20,051 bases of DNA. Source: JBOHBN01 sp050698355 (GTDB lineage Bacteria > Actinomycetota > Actinomycetes > Streptosporangiales > WHST01). The DNA lies in the NCBI GenBank assembly GCA_050698355.1, contig JBOHBN010000028.1, positions 1 to 20,051 of the forward strand, read 5' to 3'. How positions within the stretch are numbered: position 1 is the first letter of the stretch; each line of letters starts with the position of its first letter. Below, piece by piece: positions 7,826 through 14,748 of the stretch. Made by a program: the position numbers and the translations under genes. The notes beneath the pieces were generated by a model. The model was not told the DNA's origin, did no database searches, and worked only from the letters and a program-made list of their open reading frames with translations.

Positions 7826-7831
7826 TCTCGT

Positions 7832-7878
7832 CGTCGCTGGCACCCGGCTTTGCTCGGGGGAGCCGGGCGTCAGCGACG
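7832..7878 (+). terminator. Strong stem-loop after sepX
   Basis: Arms at 7832-7849 (CGTCGCTGGCACCCGGCT) and 7861-7878 (AGCCGGGCGTCAGCGACG) form an 18-bp stem with 16 Watson-Crick pairs, one G-U pair and one mismatch around an 11-nt loop. It starts 6 bp after the sepX stop. There is no T run, but the stem is long and GC-rich. It probably terminates the galU-to-sepX transcription unit. Confidence 0.7.
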
Positions 7879-7955
7879 ATGTGCTACCCGGGTTCCGTGG
7901 CGCTACGCTGCCTTCGACGCGTCGCGTCGGATGGGAGACGGAACCGCCAATGCGG

Positions 7956-8011
7956 CCGAAAGTAGCCGGACCGGTCCAGCCTCCAGACCTGCAAAGATAG
8001 GCTACTTTCGG
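7956..8011 (+). promoter_or_regulatory. Perfect 12-bp inverted repeat with internal palindrome, upstream of the exported-protein gene
   Basis: CCGAAAGTAGCC (7956-7967) is repeated inverted without mismatch at 8000-8011. The left arm is followed directly by the 10-bp palindrome GGACCGGTCC (7968-7977). The right arm overlaps a -10-like TAGGCT (7998-8003), 35 bp before the start at 8038. It could be a regulator-binding site or an RNA hairpin in the leader. No known operator was recognised. Confidence 0.45.
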
Positions 8012-8037
8012 GTTGCACTTGGTGACGACGGGCCAGC

Positions 8038-9318
8038 ATGGACCAGCCGGACGACGTACTCGAGCACGGGCCGACGCGAACCCCGCGCCGTAGCGTGCCG
8101 ATCGTTGTCGCGGCCGTGGTGGTGCTCGGTCTCATCGCGTACGGTGCGGTCCGGCTCGGCGGCGAGGGACCGCGTGCGGGCGCCGCTGGCTCTGCTTCGC
8201 CGGCGCCGGTGGCATCGCATACCCCGTCCGCGAGCGCCTCCTGGCCGGTGGCCGAGGGCCTGTGCCAGAGCGAGGCCCGACTGCCGATCGTCCGGCCGAC
8301 GCCGGCGCCGTTGCGGCAGACGACCGGGTTGCGGGTGGTGGTCGGCGGTGCCGGCCTCTCCGTCGTCGACGTCGACACCGGCCACAGCCGGACCCTGTCG
8401 GGCGTGCCGAACGGCGAAAACGTCACAGAGCTCGTGCGAAGCGGCGACGACGTCTACGCACTGTCGAGCCCGTGCTACCAGCATGGTGACGACGAATGGT
8501 CGCCGACCGTACTGCGCATCACAGGTGACGGGGCAATAGATCGCGTGCACTTCGCCGGCCCGGTGGGCAGCCTGGTCGGCGGCAGCGCCGGCGTATGGGG
8601 CCTGCACTATCCCGACGGCGACGGCAAGCCGACCCTCCTTCGCAGCCTGGCCGGCGAGTCCGTCCGGCTGCCGAAACGGGTCTGGTTGGCGGGCGTTGCC
8701 GAGGACGCCATCGTGGCGGAGGTGATGGGCGATCCAGAATCCGACGACCGCCCTGCACTCGCCGTCTTCGACCCCGACACGGGGAAGGTGAGGCGACGGA
8801 TCCCGGGCGCCAGTCCGCTGGGCGTCGGCGACGACTTCGTGTTGTGGATGCAGGACTGCGCTAGCCCGTACAGCGTGGCGAGCAGGCGGTGCGTGCTCCA
8901 CCGGGCGGCGCTCGGGAGGCGCACGGGCAGCGACCGCACGTACAAGCTCCCGCCCGGCCGGGTGCCGTTCGGGCTCGCGACGCTGAGCCGCGATGGACGG
9001 TACGCCGCGTTCCAGCTGAGCATGCCGCACCAGGACAGCCAGTACACCACCGGCCATCCCGGACCACCTTCGGAGATCGCCGTCCTGGACCTGGCATCGG
9101 GGGCGCTGCACCTCATACCCGGGCTCGAGCTCGCGCCCAAGAGCTTCGCCGGGCTCGCGTTCGCGCCCGACGCCCGCTGGCTCCTGCTCGCGATCAACGC
9201 GGGCAGTCACGGTCGCCTGCTGGCCTGGCACGTCGGCAGCGACCGGCTGCTGCGCTGCCCCGGCACGCTGCCGGGGCCGCTGTCGACCGCGCCGCCAATG
9301 GTGGTTATGGCGGGGTGA
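8038..9318 (+). CDS. Membrane-anchored, beta-propeller-like exported protein of unknown function
   Basis: I do not recognise a named family. The 426 residues begin with a short basic cytoplasmic part, then one transmembrane helix at about 19-38 (VPIVVAAVVVLGLIAYGAV), then a Gly/Ala/Ser/Pro-rich linker to about 75. The rest is an extracytoplasmic domain of about 350 residues rich in beta-strand patterns with recurring Asp-rich turns, such as VDVDTGHSRTL, VFDPDTGKVRRR, LSRDGRYAAF and FAPDARWLLLAI. This is the style of TolB/WD40-like propellers. Cysteines occur in LCQSEARLP, SPCYQ, MQDCASP, SRRCVL and LLRCPG and could pair outside the cell. It has no obvious partner: a terminator hairpin and an inverted repeat separate it from sepX, and tRNA-Ala follows. 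It may sense or bind something at the cell surface; this is inference from topology only. Confidence 0.8.
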   Translation: MDQPDDVLEHGPTRTPRRSVPIVVAAVVVLGLIAYGAVRLGGEGPRAGAAGSASPAPVASHTPSASASWPVAEGLCQSEARLPIVRPTPAPLRQTTGLRVVVGGAGLSVVDVDTGHSRTLSGVPNGENVTELVRSGDDVYALSSPCYQHGDDEWSPTVLRITGDGAIDRVHFAGPVGSLVGGSAGVWGLHYPDGDGKPTLLRSLAGESVRLPKRVWLAGVAEDAIVAEVMGDPESDDRPALAVFDPDTGKVRRRIPGASPLGVGDDFVLWMQDCASPYSVASRRCVLHRAALGRRTGSDRTYKLPPGRVPFGLATLSRDGRYAAFQLSMPHQDSQYTTGHPGPPSEIAVLDLASGALHLIPGLELAPKSFAGLAFAPDARWLLLAINAGSHGRLLAWHVGSDRLLRCPGTLPGPLSTAPPMVVMAG

Positions 9319-9375
9319 CCGCCCGACCATCCGGCGGCCGGGCCAGCTGGTTTGCTAGCCTGTCTCCCGGTACAG

Positions 9376-9449
9376 GGGGCTGTGGCGCAGTCCGGTAGCG
9401 CACCTCGTTCGCATCGAGGGGGTCAGGGGTTCAAATCCCCTCAGCTCCA
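9376..9449 (+). tRNA. tRNA-Ala (anticodon CGC)
   Basis: The 74-nt cloverleaf folds fully by hand. Acceptor stem GGGGCTG pairs with CAGCTCC and contains the G3-U70 wobble that identifies alanine tRNAs. The D stem is GCGC/GCGC, the anticodon stem CCTCG/CGAGG with loop TTCGCAT (anticodon CGC, codon GCG), and the T stem AGGGG/CCCCT with loop TTCAAAT. The discriminator is A and CCA is not encoded. A TAGCCT -10-like box at 9356-9361 would start the transcript about 8 nt upstream. GCG is a frequent codon in this GC-rich genome. Confidence 0.97.
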
Positions 9450-9545
9450 CCCCAGCTCAGACCACAGGTCAGGCGCTCGACCAGATCACCCGGTCCGAAC
9501 CCTGCTCCACCCACAGATCCATGTGCATCGCCCCTGCGGTCTTTC

Positions 9546-9599
9546 TTGATCCTGGGAAGGTAACCGGTGCCTGGGCCCCTGTAACCTTCCCACGATCAA
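9546..9599. repeat. Palindromic repeat element, copy 1
   Basis: Arms TTGATCCTGGGAAGGTAAC (9546-9564) and its near-complement at 9581-9599 match at 17 of 19 positions. The same arm sequence and parts of the loop recur, in the same orientation, in copy 2 at 9851-9902. This copy lies 14 bp beyond the stop of the small minus-strand gene and downstream of tRNA-Ala, so it may also act as a terminator for either. Confidence 0.7.
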
Positions 9600-9613
9600 C
9601 GTCGAGCCGTCCG

Positions 9614-9841
9614 TCAACTCGCGCGGCGGCGAGCCAACGCGTGCGCGATCGCCAGCACCACGACCGCCGTCGCCACGGTGGCGGCGGCGCTTAGCACGTC
9701 GGCCCATGGCCGAGGCGGCAGAGCCAGCCCCCAGAAGTTGCCGGTGGGCTTGCTCTCGGTCGGGGCCAGGCATGTGCCGACTACCACCGCCAGCACCACG
9801 GCCACAACGAATCGCATACAGACCCCGTCCATCTTGCGCAT
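9614..9841 (-). CDS. Small two-helix membrane protein, unknown function
   Basis: The predicted protein has 75 residues. Hydrophobic helices lie at about 10-25 (RFVVAVVLAVVVGTC) and 48-68 (DVLSAAATVATAVVVLAIAHAL), joined by a Pro/Trp-containing loop, and it ends in a basic ARRRAS tail. Codon third positions are GC-rich, which supports real coding. GGGAG stands 3 nt before the ATG at 9841, an unusually tight spacing. An internal ATG at 9817, directly before the first helix, is the alternative start. No family was recognised. It is bracketed by the two repeat copies, with one copy just beyond each end, and is transcribed away from the aldo/keto reductase. Confidence 0.5.
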   Translation of the reverse strand: MRKMDGVCMRFVVAVVLAVVVGTCLAPTESKPTGNFWGLALPPRPWADVLSAAATVATAVVVLAIAHALARRRAS

Positions 9842-9850
9842 GGGCTCCCG

Positions 9851-9902
9851 TGATCGTGGGAAGGGTATCCGTGCCGGGCGACGTGTAGCCTTCCCACGAT
9901 CA
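9851..9902. repeat. Palindromic repeat element, copy 2
   Basis: TGATCGTGGGAAGG (9851-9864) and CCTTCCCACGATCA (9889-9902) form a perfect 14-bp stem with a 24-nt loop. Copy 1 carries the same arms. The similarity continues just past the right arm (ATCAAC then A/GTCG). This copy sits between the divergent small membrane-protein gene and the aldo/keto reductase, ending 5 bp before the ribosome site of the latter. Confidence 0.75.
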
Positions 9903-9919
9903 ACATCGGGAGGAGATCA

Positions 9920-10750
9920 ATGGCGACGGTACCGAACGTCACGCTCAACGACGGCAGGCAGATGCCGCAGCTCGGGTACGGGGTGTATCAGGTGCCGCCC
10001 GGTCAGACGACCGAGGTCGTACGCGCGGCGCTGGATGCCGGGTACCGGAGCATCGACACGGCGACGCTGTATCGCAACGAGGCAGAGGTCGGTAAGGCGA
10101 TAGCGGAGTCGGGTGTCCCGCGCGAGCAGATCTTCGTCACCACGAAGCTGTGGAACGACCGTCAGGGCTACGACGAGGCCCTCCGCGGCTTCGACGCGAG
10201 CCTGGCTGAGCTGGGCTTCGACTACGTCGACCTGTACCTGATCCACTGGCCGGTGCCGAGCGCGGACCTGTACGTGGAGACGTGGCGGGCGTTCGAACGG
10301 CTGCGGAACGAGGGCCGCGCCCGCTCGATCGGCGTCTCCAACTTCACCGACGAGCACCTGCGCCGGTTGCTGACCGAGACCGACACGGTGCCGGCCGTCA
10401 ACCAGGTGGAGCTGCACCCGTTGCTGGCGCAGGCGTCGCTGCGCGCGTTCGACGCCCAGCACGGCATCGCCACCGAGGCATGGGCGCCGCTCGCCAAGGG
10501 CGGCGAACTGCTCCAGGACCCCACCGTCACCTCGCTGGCGGACAAGCACGGCAAGGCGCCCGCGCAGGTCGTGTTGCGCTGGCACCTCCAGCACGGCACC
10601 ATCGTGATCCCGAAGTCGGTGACGCCGGCGCGGATCGTCGCGAACATCGACGTCTTCGACTTCGAGCTCACTGCCGACGACATGGCCGCGATCGACCGGC
10701 TCGACGCGGGCGGCCGTACCGGCCCGCATCCCGACACCTTGGGTGGCTGA
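9920..10750 (+). CDS. Aldo/keto reductase (2,5-diketo-D-gluconate reductase type)
   Basis: This cytosolic, NADPH-dependent (alpha/beta)8-barrel enzyme reduces aldehydes or ketones. The 276 residues are normal for the bacterial AKR5-type group. The catalytic tetrad is complete: D46 in GYRSIDTATLYRNE, Y51 in the same segment, K76 in VTTKLW and H109 in YLIHWP. Further family motifs are SIGVSNF, AVNQVELHPLLAQ, ATEAWAPLAKG and the NADP-phosphate-binding IVIPKSVTPARI. The ATG is fixed by GGGAGGAG at 9908-9915, 4 nt upstream. The repeat copy 2 hairpin ends just before this ribosome site and might influence expression. It seems monocistronic and converges on the exporter gene. The physiological substrate is not evident. 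Confidence 0.95.
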   Translation: MATVPNVTLNDGRQMPQLGYGVYQVPPGQTTEVVRAALDAGYRSIDTATLYRNEAEVGKAIAESGVPREQIFVTTKLWNDRQGYDEALRGFDASLAELGFDYVDLYLIHWPVPSADLYVETWRAFERLRNEGRARSIGVSNFTDEHLRRLLTETDTVPAVNQVELHPLLAQASLRAFDAQHGIATEAWAPLAKGGELLQDPTVTSLADKHGKAPAQVVLRWHLQHGTIVIPKSVTPARIVANIDVFDFELTADDMAAIDRLDAGGRTGPHPDTLGG

Positions 10751-10767
10751 ACGTCCGCCGTTCGTTG

Positions 10768-10781
10768 TGACGGCACCGTCA
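10768..10781. terminator. Small palindrome downstream of the aldo/keto reductase
   Basis: TGACGG and CCGTCA flank a 2-nt centre, 17 bp past the stop codon and in the 142-bp gap between two convergent genes. The six-pair stem could be a weak terminator or a protein site. Nothing else convincing was seen in this gap. Confidence 0.25.
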
Positions 10782-10892
10782 ACTTGTCGATGCGAGTGCC
10801 GGCATGTCGAGGGCTGCAGGCATCGATAAGCCGTACCGAGCCCACATAACGTGGTCATTTGGGGCTCTGGCTGAGCTACGAATACCGACAGG

Positions 10893-12248
10893 TCAGTGGG
10901 AAGCGGGTGCCAGTGCGCGTCCGGGCAGCGCTGCGGATACGACGGCACCCGCGGCCGCGACCATCGCGAGCACGGCGAACAGCGTGGTGAACCCGCCGCC
11001 GGCACTCGGCGCCAGGGGACCGGCGAGCAGGCTGGTGCCGGCGATGCTTCCGAGGTAGCGGCTGGTGAAGAACACGCCGGTCGCCGCGCCGGTGTGCGTC
11101 TCCGGAACGCTGCGGACGGCGCCGAGCTGGAACGGTGGCATGGAAAGGCCGACACCCGCGCCCGCGACCGCCAGGCTGATCGCCAGCAGCGGCAGCGGTA
11201 GCCACATCGGTACGAAGACCAGCGGCAGCAGCCCGACGACGATCAGCACGAGGCCGACCACTGCGGGCACCCGCAGCCCGAGCCGGTCGGCGAGGCGGCC
11301 ACTGGCGAGCGCCGCCGGTGAGCCGGCGAGCGTCAGCGCGCCCAGGAGCAAGCCGGTTGTCCCGGTCGACACCCCGTGCCGGTGCAGCAGGAGCGGTACG
11401 GCGAGCAACGTGACGTAGAACGCGAGGTTCGCCAGCGCGATACCGCCGGTCGCCGCGACGAACGGTACCCGTGAGAACAGTCGCGGCTGCAGCACGGCGT
11501 CGGGATGGCGCAGCTCGTAGCGGACGAACGCGCCCGCCGCCACCGCGAGCGCGACGCACAACACCGGCAGGACCAGGCCGCCCGGCGTCAGGTCGAGCAG
11601 CGCCGCCAGCCCTACGAGCAGCGCGCAGAGCCATGCGGCACCGACCAGGTCGAAGCGCTGCCGCCCGGGCTGGGGCGGCCGGTGCGGTATGACGTACCAG
11701 CCGAGCACGAACGTGAACAGCGTGATCGGGATGTTGACGAGGAAGATCGCCTGCCACCCGCCGAACTGGACGAGGACGCCGCCCAGCACCGGCCCCACCG
11801 CCGCCGCCAGCGGCATGATCGCGCCCATGAACCCGAGCGTGCGGCCGAGCCGCTCACCGGGCACCGCCTCGCGCAGCAGCGCCATGCCCGTGGGCATCAC
11901 CAGCGCTCCGGCCGCCGCCTGCACCACCCGGCACACGATGAGGACCGGCAGGCTGCCGACGAACGCCGCCAGCGCGGAGGCGACCCCGAACAGGGCGTAC
12001 CCGCCGAGCAGGACAGGCCGGCGCCCGAGCCGGTCGCCGAGCTTGCCCGCCACCGGCTGCAGCGCGGCCATCGCGATGAGGTACGCGGTGACCAGCCAGC
12101 TCATCGTGGCGCTGTCGACGTGCAGGTCGCTCGCCATCCGCGGCAGCGCCACCGCGATCATGGTGGAGTTCAGCGGCCCGACCAGCGTGCCGAACAGGAC
12201 GACCGTGATGACTGCGCGCTCGCCGCGCTGGTCATCGTCGTCGGTCAC
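10893..12248 (-). CDS. MFS drug exporter, DHA2 (EmrB/QacA) family
   Basis: This inner-membrane proton-coupled exporter has 451 residues, and 14 hydrophobic helices can be counted, the DHA2 topology in a compact form. MFS motif A is clear between helices 2 and 3 (GKLGDRLGRRPVLL), and antiporter motif C is in helix 5 (AVGPVLGGVL). Helix 1 carries GPLNSTMIAVALP and helix 2 the SWLVTAYLI motif common to EmrB-like pumps. GTG start. Its first four bases (GTGA) overlap the stop of the upstream phosphotransferase-like gene, so the two are translationally coupled and under the same TetR-controlled promoter. The context suggests export of the compound that the upstream enzyme modifies, or of a related one. 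The substrate is unknown. Confidence 0.93.
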   Translation of the reverse strand: MTDDDDQRGERAVITVVLFGTLVGPLNSTMIAVALPRMASDLHVDSATMSWLVTAYLIAMAALQPVAGKLGDRLGRRPVLLGGYALFGVASALAAFVGSLPVLIVCRVVQAAAGALVMPTGMALLREAVPGERLGRTLGFMGAIMPLAAAVGPVLGGVLVQFGGWQAIFLVNIPITLFTFVLGWYVIPHRPPQPGRQRFDLVGAAWLCALLVGLAALLDLTPGGLVLPVLCVALAVAAGAFVRYELRHPDAVLQPRLFSRVPFVAATGGIALANLAFYVTLLAVPLLLHRHGVSTGTTGLLLGALTLAGSPAALASGRLADRLGLRVPAVVGLVLIVVGLLPLVFVPMWLPLPLLAISLAVAGAGVGLSMPPFQLGAVRSVPETHTGAATGVFFTSRYLGSIAGTSLLAGPLAPSAGGGFTTLFAVLAMVAAAGAVVSAALPGRALAPASH

Positions 12249-14656
12249 TGGCCCGTCCCTATCGCCCGCTCACCGAGGGGTACCACGGTGCCGGCGTCGC
12301 CGTCCACGATGACCCGCTGCCCGTCGGTCAGGGTCCGCGTCCCGTTGCCCGTGCCCATCACGGCGGGGATGCCGTGCTCGCGGGCGACGATCGCGGCATG
12401 CGACGCCGCACCACCGGTGTCGGCGACGACCGCGCTCGCCAGCGAGAACAACGGTGTCCAGGTCGGGTTGGTGTACGGGCAGACGAGCACCTCGCCGTCC
12501 CGGAGATGCGCGAACCGCGACTCGTCGCGTACGACGCGCACCGGCCCGACCGCCGTGCCCCGGCTCGCCGGCGTGCCGCGTACGCCACCATCGGTGCCCT
12601 CCTGCGCCATCAACTCGGCCGGGAGGAACGTGTAGTGGTCGAGCGCGGCCGCACGCGCCTGCTTGCGCCGGGCGACGGTCGCCTTGGCGGCTGCGGGCTC
12701 GAGGCCCTGCACCTCGGCGAGGTCCAGGTACGCGACATCGTCGGGCTCGTCGAGCGCGCCGCGCTGTACGAGGCGGTGACCCAGCTCGAGTACGACGCGC
12801 CGCACCACGGCCAGCACCATGACGATCTGGTAGTGGCTGTCCTCCCGGAACCCGACGCTGTCGCGCGCGGTGTCGACGAGCCGCCCGATCAGCGGGGCGA
12901 GCAGCCGCGCGCGCAGGTGGTCGTCGGCGAAGAGCTTCGCCCGCGCGCGGGTGAAGCGATCGCTACCGGTGTGCGCGTCGTCGCGGTCGTGCTGGACGCG
13001 GCCCTTGATCAGGCGGTGCACGACCTCCGGGGTCTCCCGCAGCGGCGGCAGCCCGACGGTGAAGATGGACATCTCGCGGAACCCGTACACCGCAAGGTAG
13101 GCGTCGACGTCGGCGAGGAACGCGCGGCCGGCGTCCGATTCACCCAACCGCTCGGCGACGTGCGCGGGCTCCTCCTCCCGGTACGCGTCGCGCAGCTCAG
13201 GGATCTCCCGGACGGTGACGGTCAGCCGGTCGAGCTCCGCGTTCGACCGGGTTGTGACGCACGGGACCGACGCCATCAGCTCGGTGTGCAGCCGCACCTC
13301 GCGGTCCGCGCCGACCGCGAGGCGGAGCAGCAGCTTCGCCGCCTGCTCGGACAGCATGCCGCGGGGCACGGCGCCGAACCTGGAGGGCATGAGCGCGCCC
13401 AGCGTGTGGATGAGCCCGTCGATGCGGGCGACGAGCTCGTCGTCGGAGAGCGCGCCGAGGTCCTCGGTGTCGACCCGCCGGGCGGGCGCCAGCAGCGTCG
13501 CCTCCGAGCGCGCGCGCCAGCCATCGGTGTTGGTTCGCAGCCAGCGCGCGACGGTCGGCAGCGCTGCGGGCAGCCGGAGCATCGCGCGCCGGGTGGCCCG
13601 GACGCGCGGAGGGATGAGCTGTACGACTCCCTCGTCGATCTCGACCAAGGTGTCCTCAGGGTCCGGCGTGCTGAAGCCCGCGGACCGCAGCGCGCCGAAG
13701 ATCGTCCGGAGGGTCGGGCGGAAGAACAGCGCGGTGTCCATCGGGAACGGCGGGAGCGGTATGTGGTCGCCCGCCATGCTGTAGTTGCGACGCTTCTTGC
13801 GGGGTCGCGCCGCCGGTGTCGTGTGATCGGGCTCGTCCGGCAGCGCGGTGAGGGGGCGGGCCTGGACGAGCGCGCAACGCCCTTCCGCGTACGTCCACTC
13901 GATGTCCTGCGGGCAGCCGAACTCCCGCTCCACCGCGACGCCGAGCCCGACGAGCTGCTCGGGCACCCCGCGCGGCAGGCCCGACCCGCTGGTGACGGCT
14001 CGGCCGGTCGCCTTGTCCGCGACGTGCTGCTTGCCGGTGGCCTGCCCGGAGACGAGCGCCTCGCCGAGCCCGCGCACCGCCTCGATGACCACGCGGTCGC
14101 GCCGCCCGCTCACCGGGTCGGCGGTGAACATCACGCCTGCCCACTCGGCGTCCACCATCTGCTGGACCACCACGGCGAGGGCGAGGTCGCTCTCGTCCCA
14201 GCCGTACCGCTGCCGGTACGAGACCGCGCGCGGGGTCCACAGCGAGGCCCAGCAGTCGCGTACCGCCGTGAGCAGCGGCTGCTCGCCCTCGACGTCGAGG
14301 TACGTGTCGTGCTGGCCGGCGAACGAGGCGTCGGCCAGGTCCTCGGCGGTGCCCGAGGAGCGCACGGCGATCTTGGGCGCGCCGAGATCGCGGTAGGCAT
14401 CGAGCACCGGAGCGGCGATCCGTTCCGGCACCTCCTGCGCGCCGATGCGCTCGTGCATCTCGGCCGGGGCGCACCCGGTGAGGCCGGCGGCGTCGACGAA
14501 GTCCGTGTACGCCGTCGTGGTCACCACGAAGCCCGGCGGCACGGGGAAACCGGCCCTGGTCAGTCGGCCGAGGTTGGCGCCCTTGCCGCCGGCCAGGGGC
14601 TGGTCACGGTCTGCGATACGCGCCAACGGAAGCGTGTAGTCACCCACAGCAGCCAT
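12245..14656 (-). CDS. Rifampin-phosphotransferase-like / PEP-synthase-family enzyme
   Basis: The 803-residue protein has the three-part layout of rifampin phosphotransferase (ATP + drug + water to AMP + phospho-drug + phosphate). Residues 1-280 form the ATP-grasp pair (LAGGKGANLGRL with K25, AVRSSGTAEDL with R99, DIEW with E253, VQARPL with Q265 and R267). Residues about 290-700 form the substrate domain, with a YGFREMSIFTVGLPPLRETP stretch resembling the family's YGHRG..E motif. The C-terminus is the swivelling phosphohistidine domain, TGGAASHAAIVAREHGIPAVMG with H753. Catalytic residues look intact, but the middle domain diverges from what I know of Rph, so rifampin need not be the substrate. 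ATG at 14656 has GAGAGG immediately adjacent; a GTG at 14647 would have better spacing. It is divergent from TetR and coupled to the DHA2 exporter. Confidence 0.88.
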   Translation of the reverse strand: MAAVGDYTLPLARIADRDQPLAGGKGANLGRLTRAGFPVPPGFVVTTTAYTDFVDAAGLTGCAPAEMHERIGAQEVPERIAAPVLDAYRDLGAPKIAVRSSGTAEDLADASFAGQHDTYLDVEGEQPLLTAVRDCWASLWTPRAVSYRQRYGWDESDLALAVVVQQMVDAEWAGVMFTADPVSGRRDRVVIEAVRGLGEALVSGQATGKQHVADKATGRAVTSGSGLPRGVPEQLVGLGVAVEREFGCPQDIEWTYAEGRCALVQARPLTALPDEPDHTTPAARPRKKRRNYSMAGDHIPLPPFPMDTALFFRPTLRTIFGALRSAGFSTPDPEDTLVEIDEGVVQLIPPRVRATRRAMLRLPAALPTVARWLRTNTDGWRARSEATLLAPARRVDTEDLGALSDDELVARIDGLIHTLGALMPSRFGAVPRGMLSEQAAKLLLRLAVGADREVRLHTELMASVPCVTTRSNAELDRLTVTVREIPELRDAYREEEPAHVAERLGESDAGRAFLADVDAYLAVYGFREMSIFTVGLPPLRETPEVVHRLIKGRVQHDRDDAHTGSDRFTRARAKLFADDHLRARLLAPLIGRLVDTARDSVGFREDSHYQIVMVLAVVRRVVLELGHRLVQRGALDEPDDVAYLDLAEVQGLEPAAAKATVARRKQARAAALDHYTFLPAELMAQEGTDGGVRGTPASRGTAVGPVRVVRDESRFAHLRDGEVLVCPYTNPTWTPLFSLASAVVADTGGAASHAAIVAREHGIPAVMGTGNGTRTLTDGQRVIVDGDAGTVVPLGERAIGTGQ

Positions 14657-14669
14657 CCTCTCGCGGAAT

Positions 14670-14687
14670 CTTCATCAACTGGTGGAG
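14670..14687. promoter_or_regulatory. Operator-like site 1 (TetR)
   Basis: CTTCATCAACTGGTGGAG is an imperfect dyad matching site 2 (14717-14734) at 14 of 18 positions; both are followed by TAA. It covers the predicted transcription start of the phosphotransferase-like gene. Confidence 0.6.
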
Positions 14688-14693
14688 TAATGA

Positions 14694-14722
14694 ACTCTAA
14701 CCCAGGTCCAGCTTTTCTTCAA
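14694..14722 (-). promoter_or_regulatory. Promoter of the phosphotransferase-exporter operon
   Basis: Read on the minus strand, TTGAAG (14717-14722) and TAGAGT (14694-14699) are separated by exactly 17 bp, a good vegetative-sigma promoter. The predicted start near 14687 falls in operator site 1, and the -35 falls in operator site 2, so a bound repressor would block it twice. Confidence 0.6.
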
Positions 14723-14734
14723 CGTCTGGTGAAG
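14717..14734. promoter_or_regulatory. Operator-like site 2 (TetR)
   Basis: CTTCAACGTCTGGTGAAG has dyad arms CTTCA and TGAAG. It overlaps the -35 of the minus-strand promoter and directly precedes a TAACAT -10-like box (14735-14740) for the TetR gene, suggesting autorepression. Confidence 0.65.
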
Positions 14735-14748
14735 TAACATGTCCTGTG

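Noticed and set aside
9376..9449. Integrase attachment site at the tRNA-Ala 3' end
   Set aside because: I saw no second copy of the tRNA tail downstream in the window and no integrase gene, so an att site cannot be claimed.
9772..9817. Lipoprotein signal in the small membrane protein (cysteine after the first helix)
   Set aside because: The residues before the cysteine (V-G-T) do not fit a lipobox, which needs Gly, Ala or Ser at -1.
14657..14745. Rifamycin-associated element upstream of the Rph-like gene
   Set aside because: The known 19-bp element (GGGGCTTGCGGCAAGGCCC type) is not present; the dyads found here have a different sequence and fit TetR operators.
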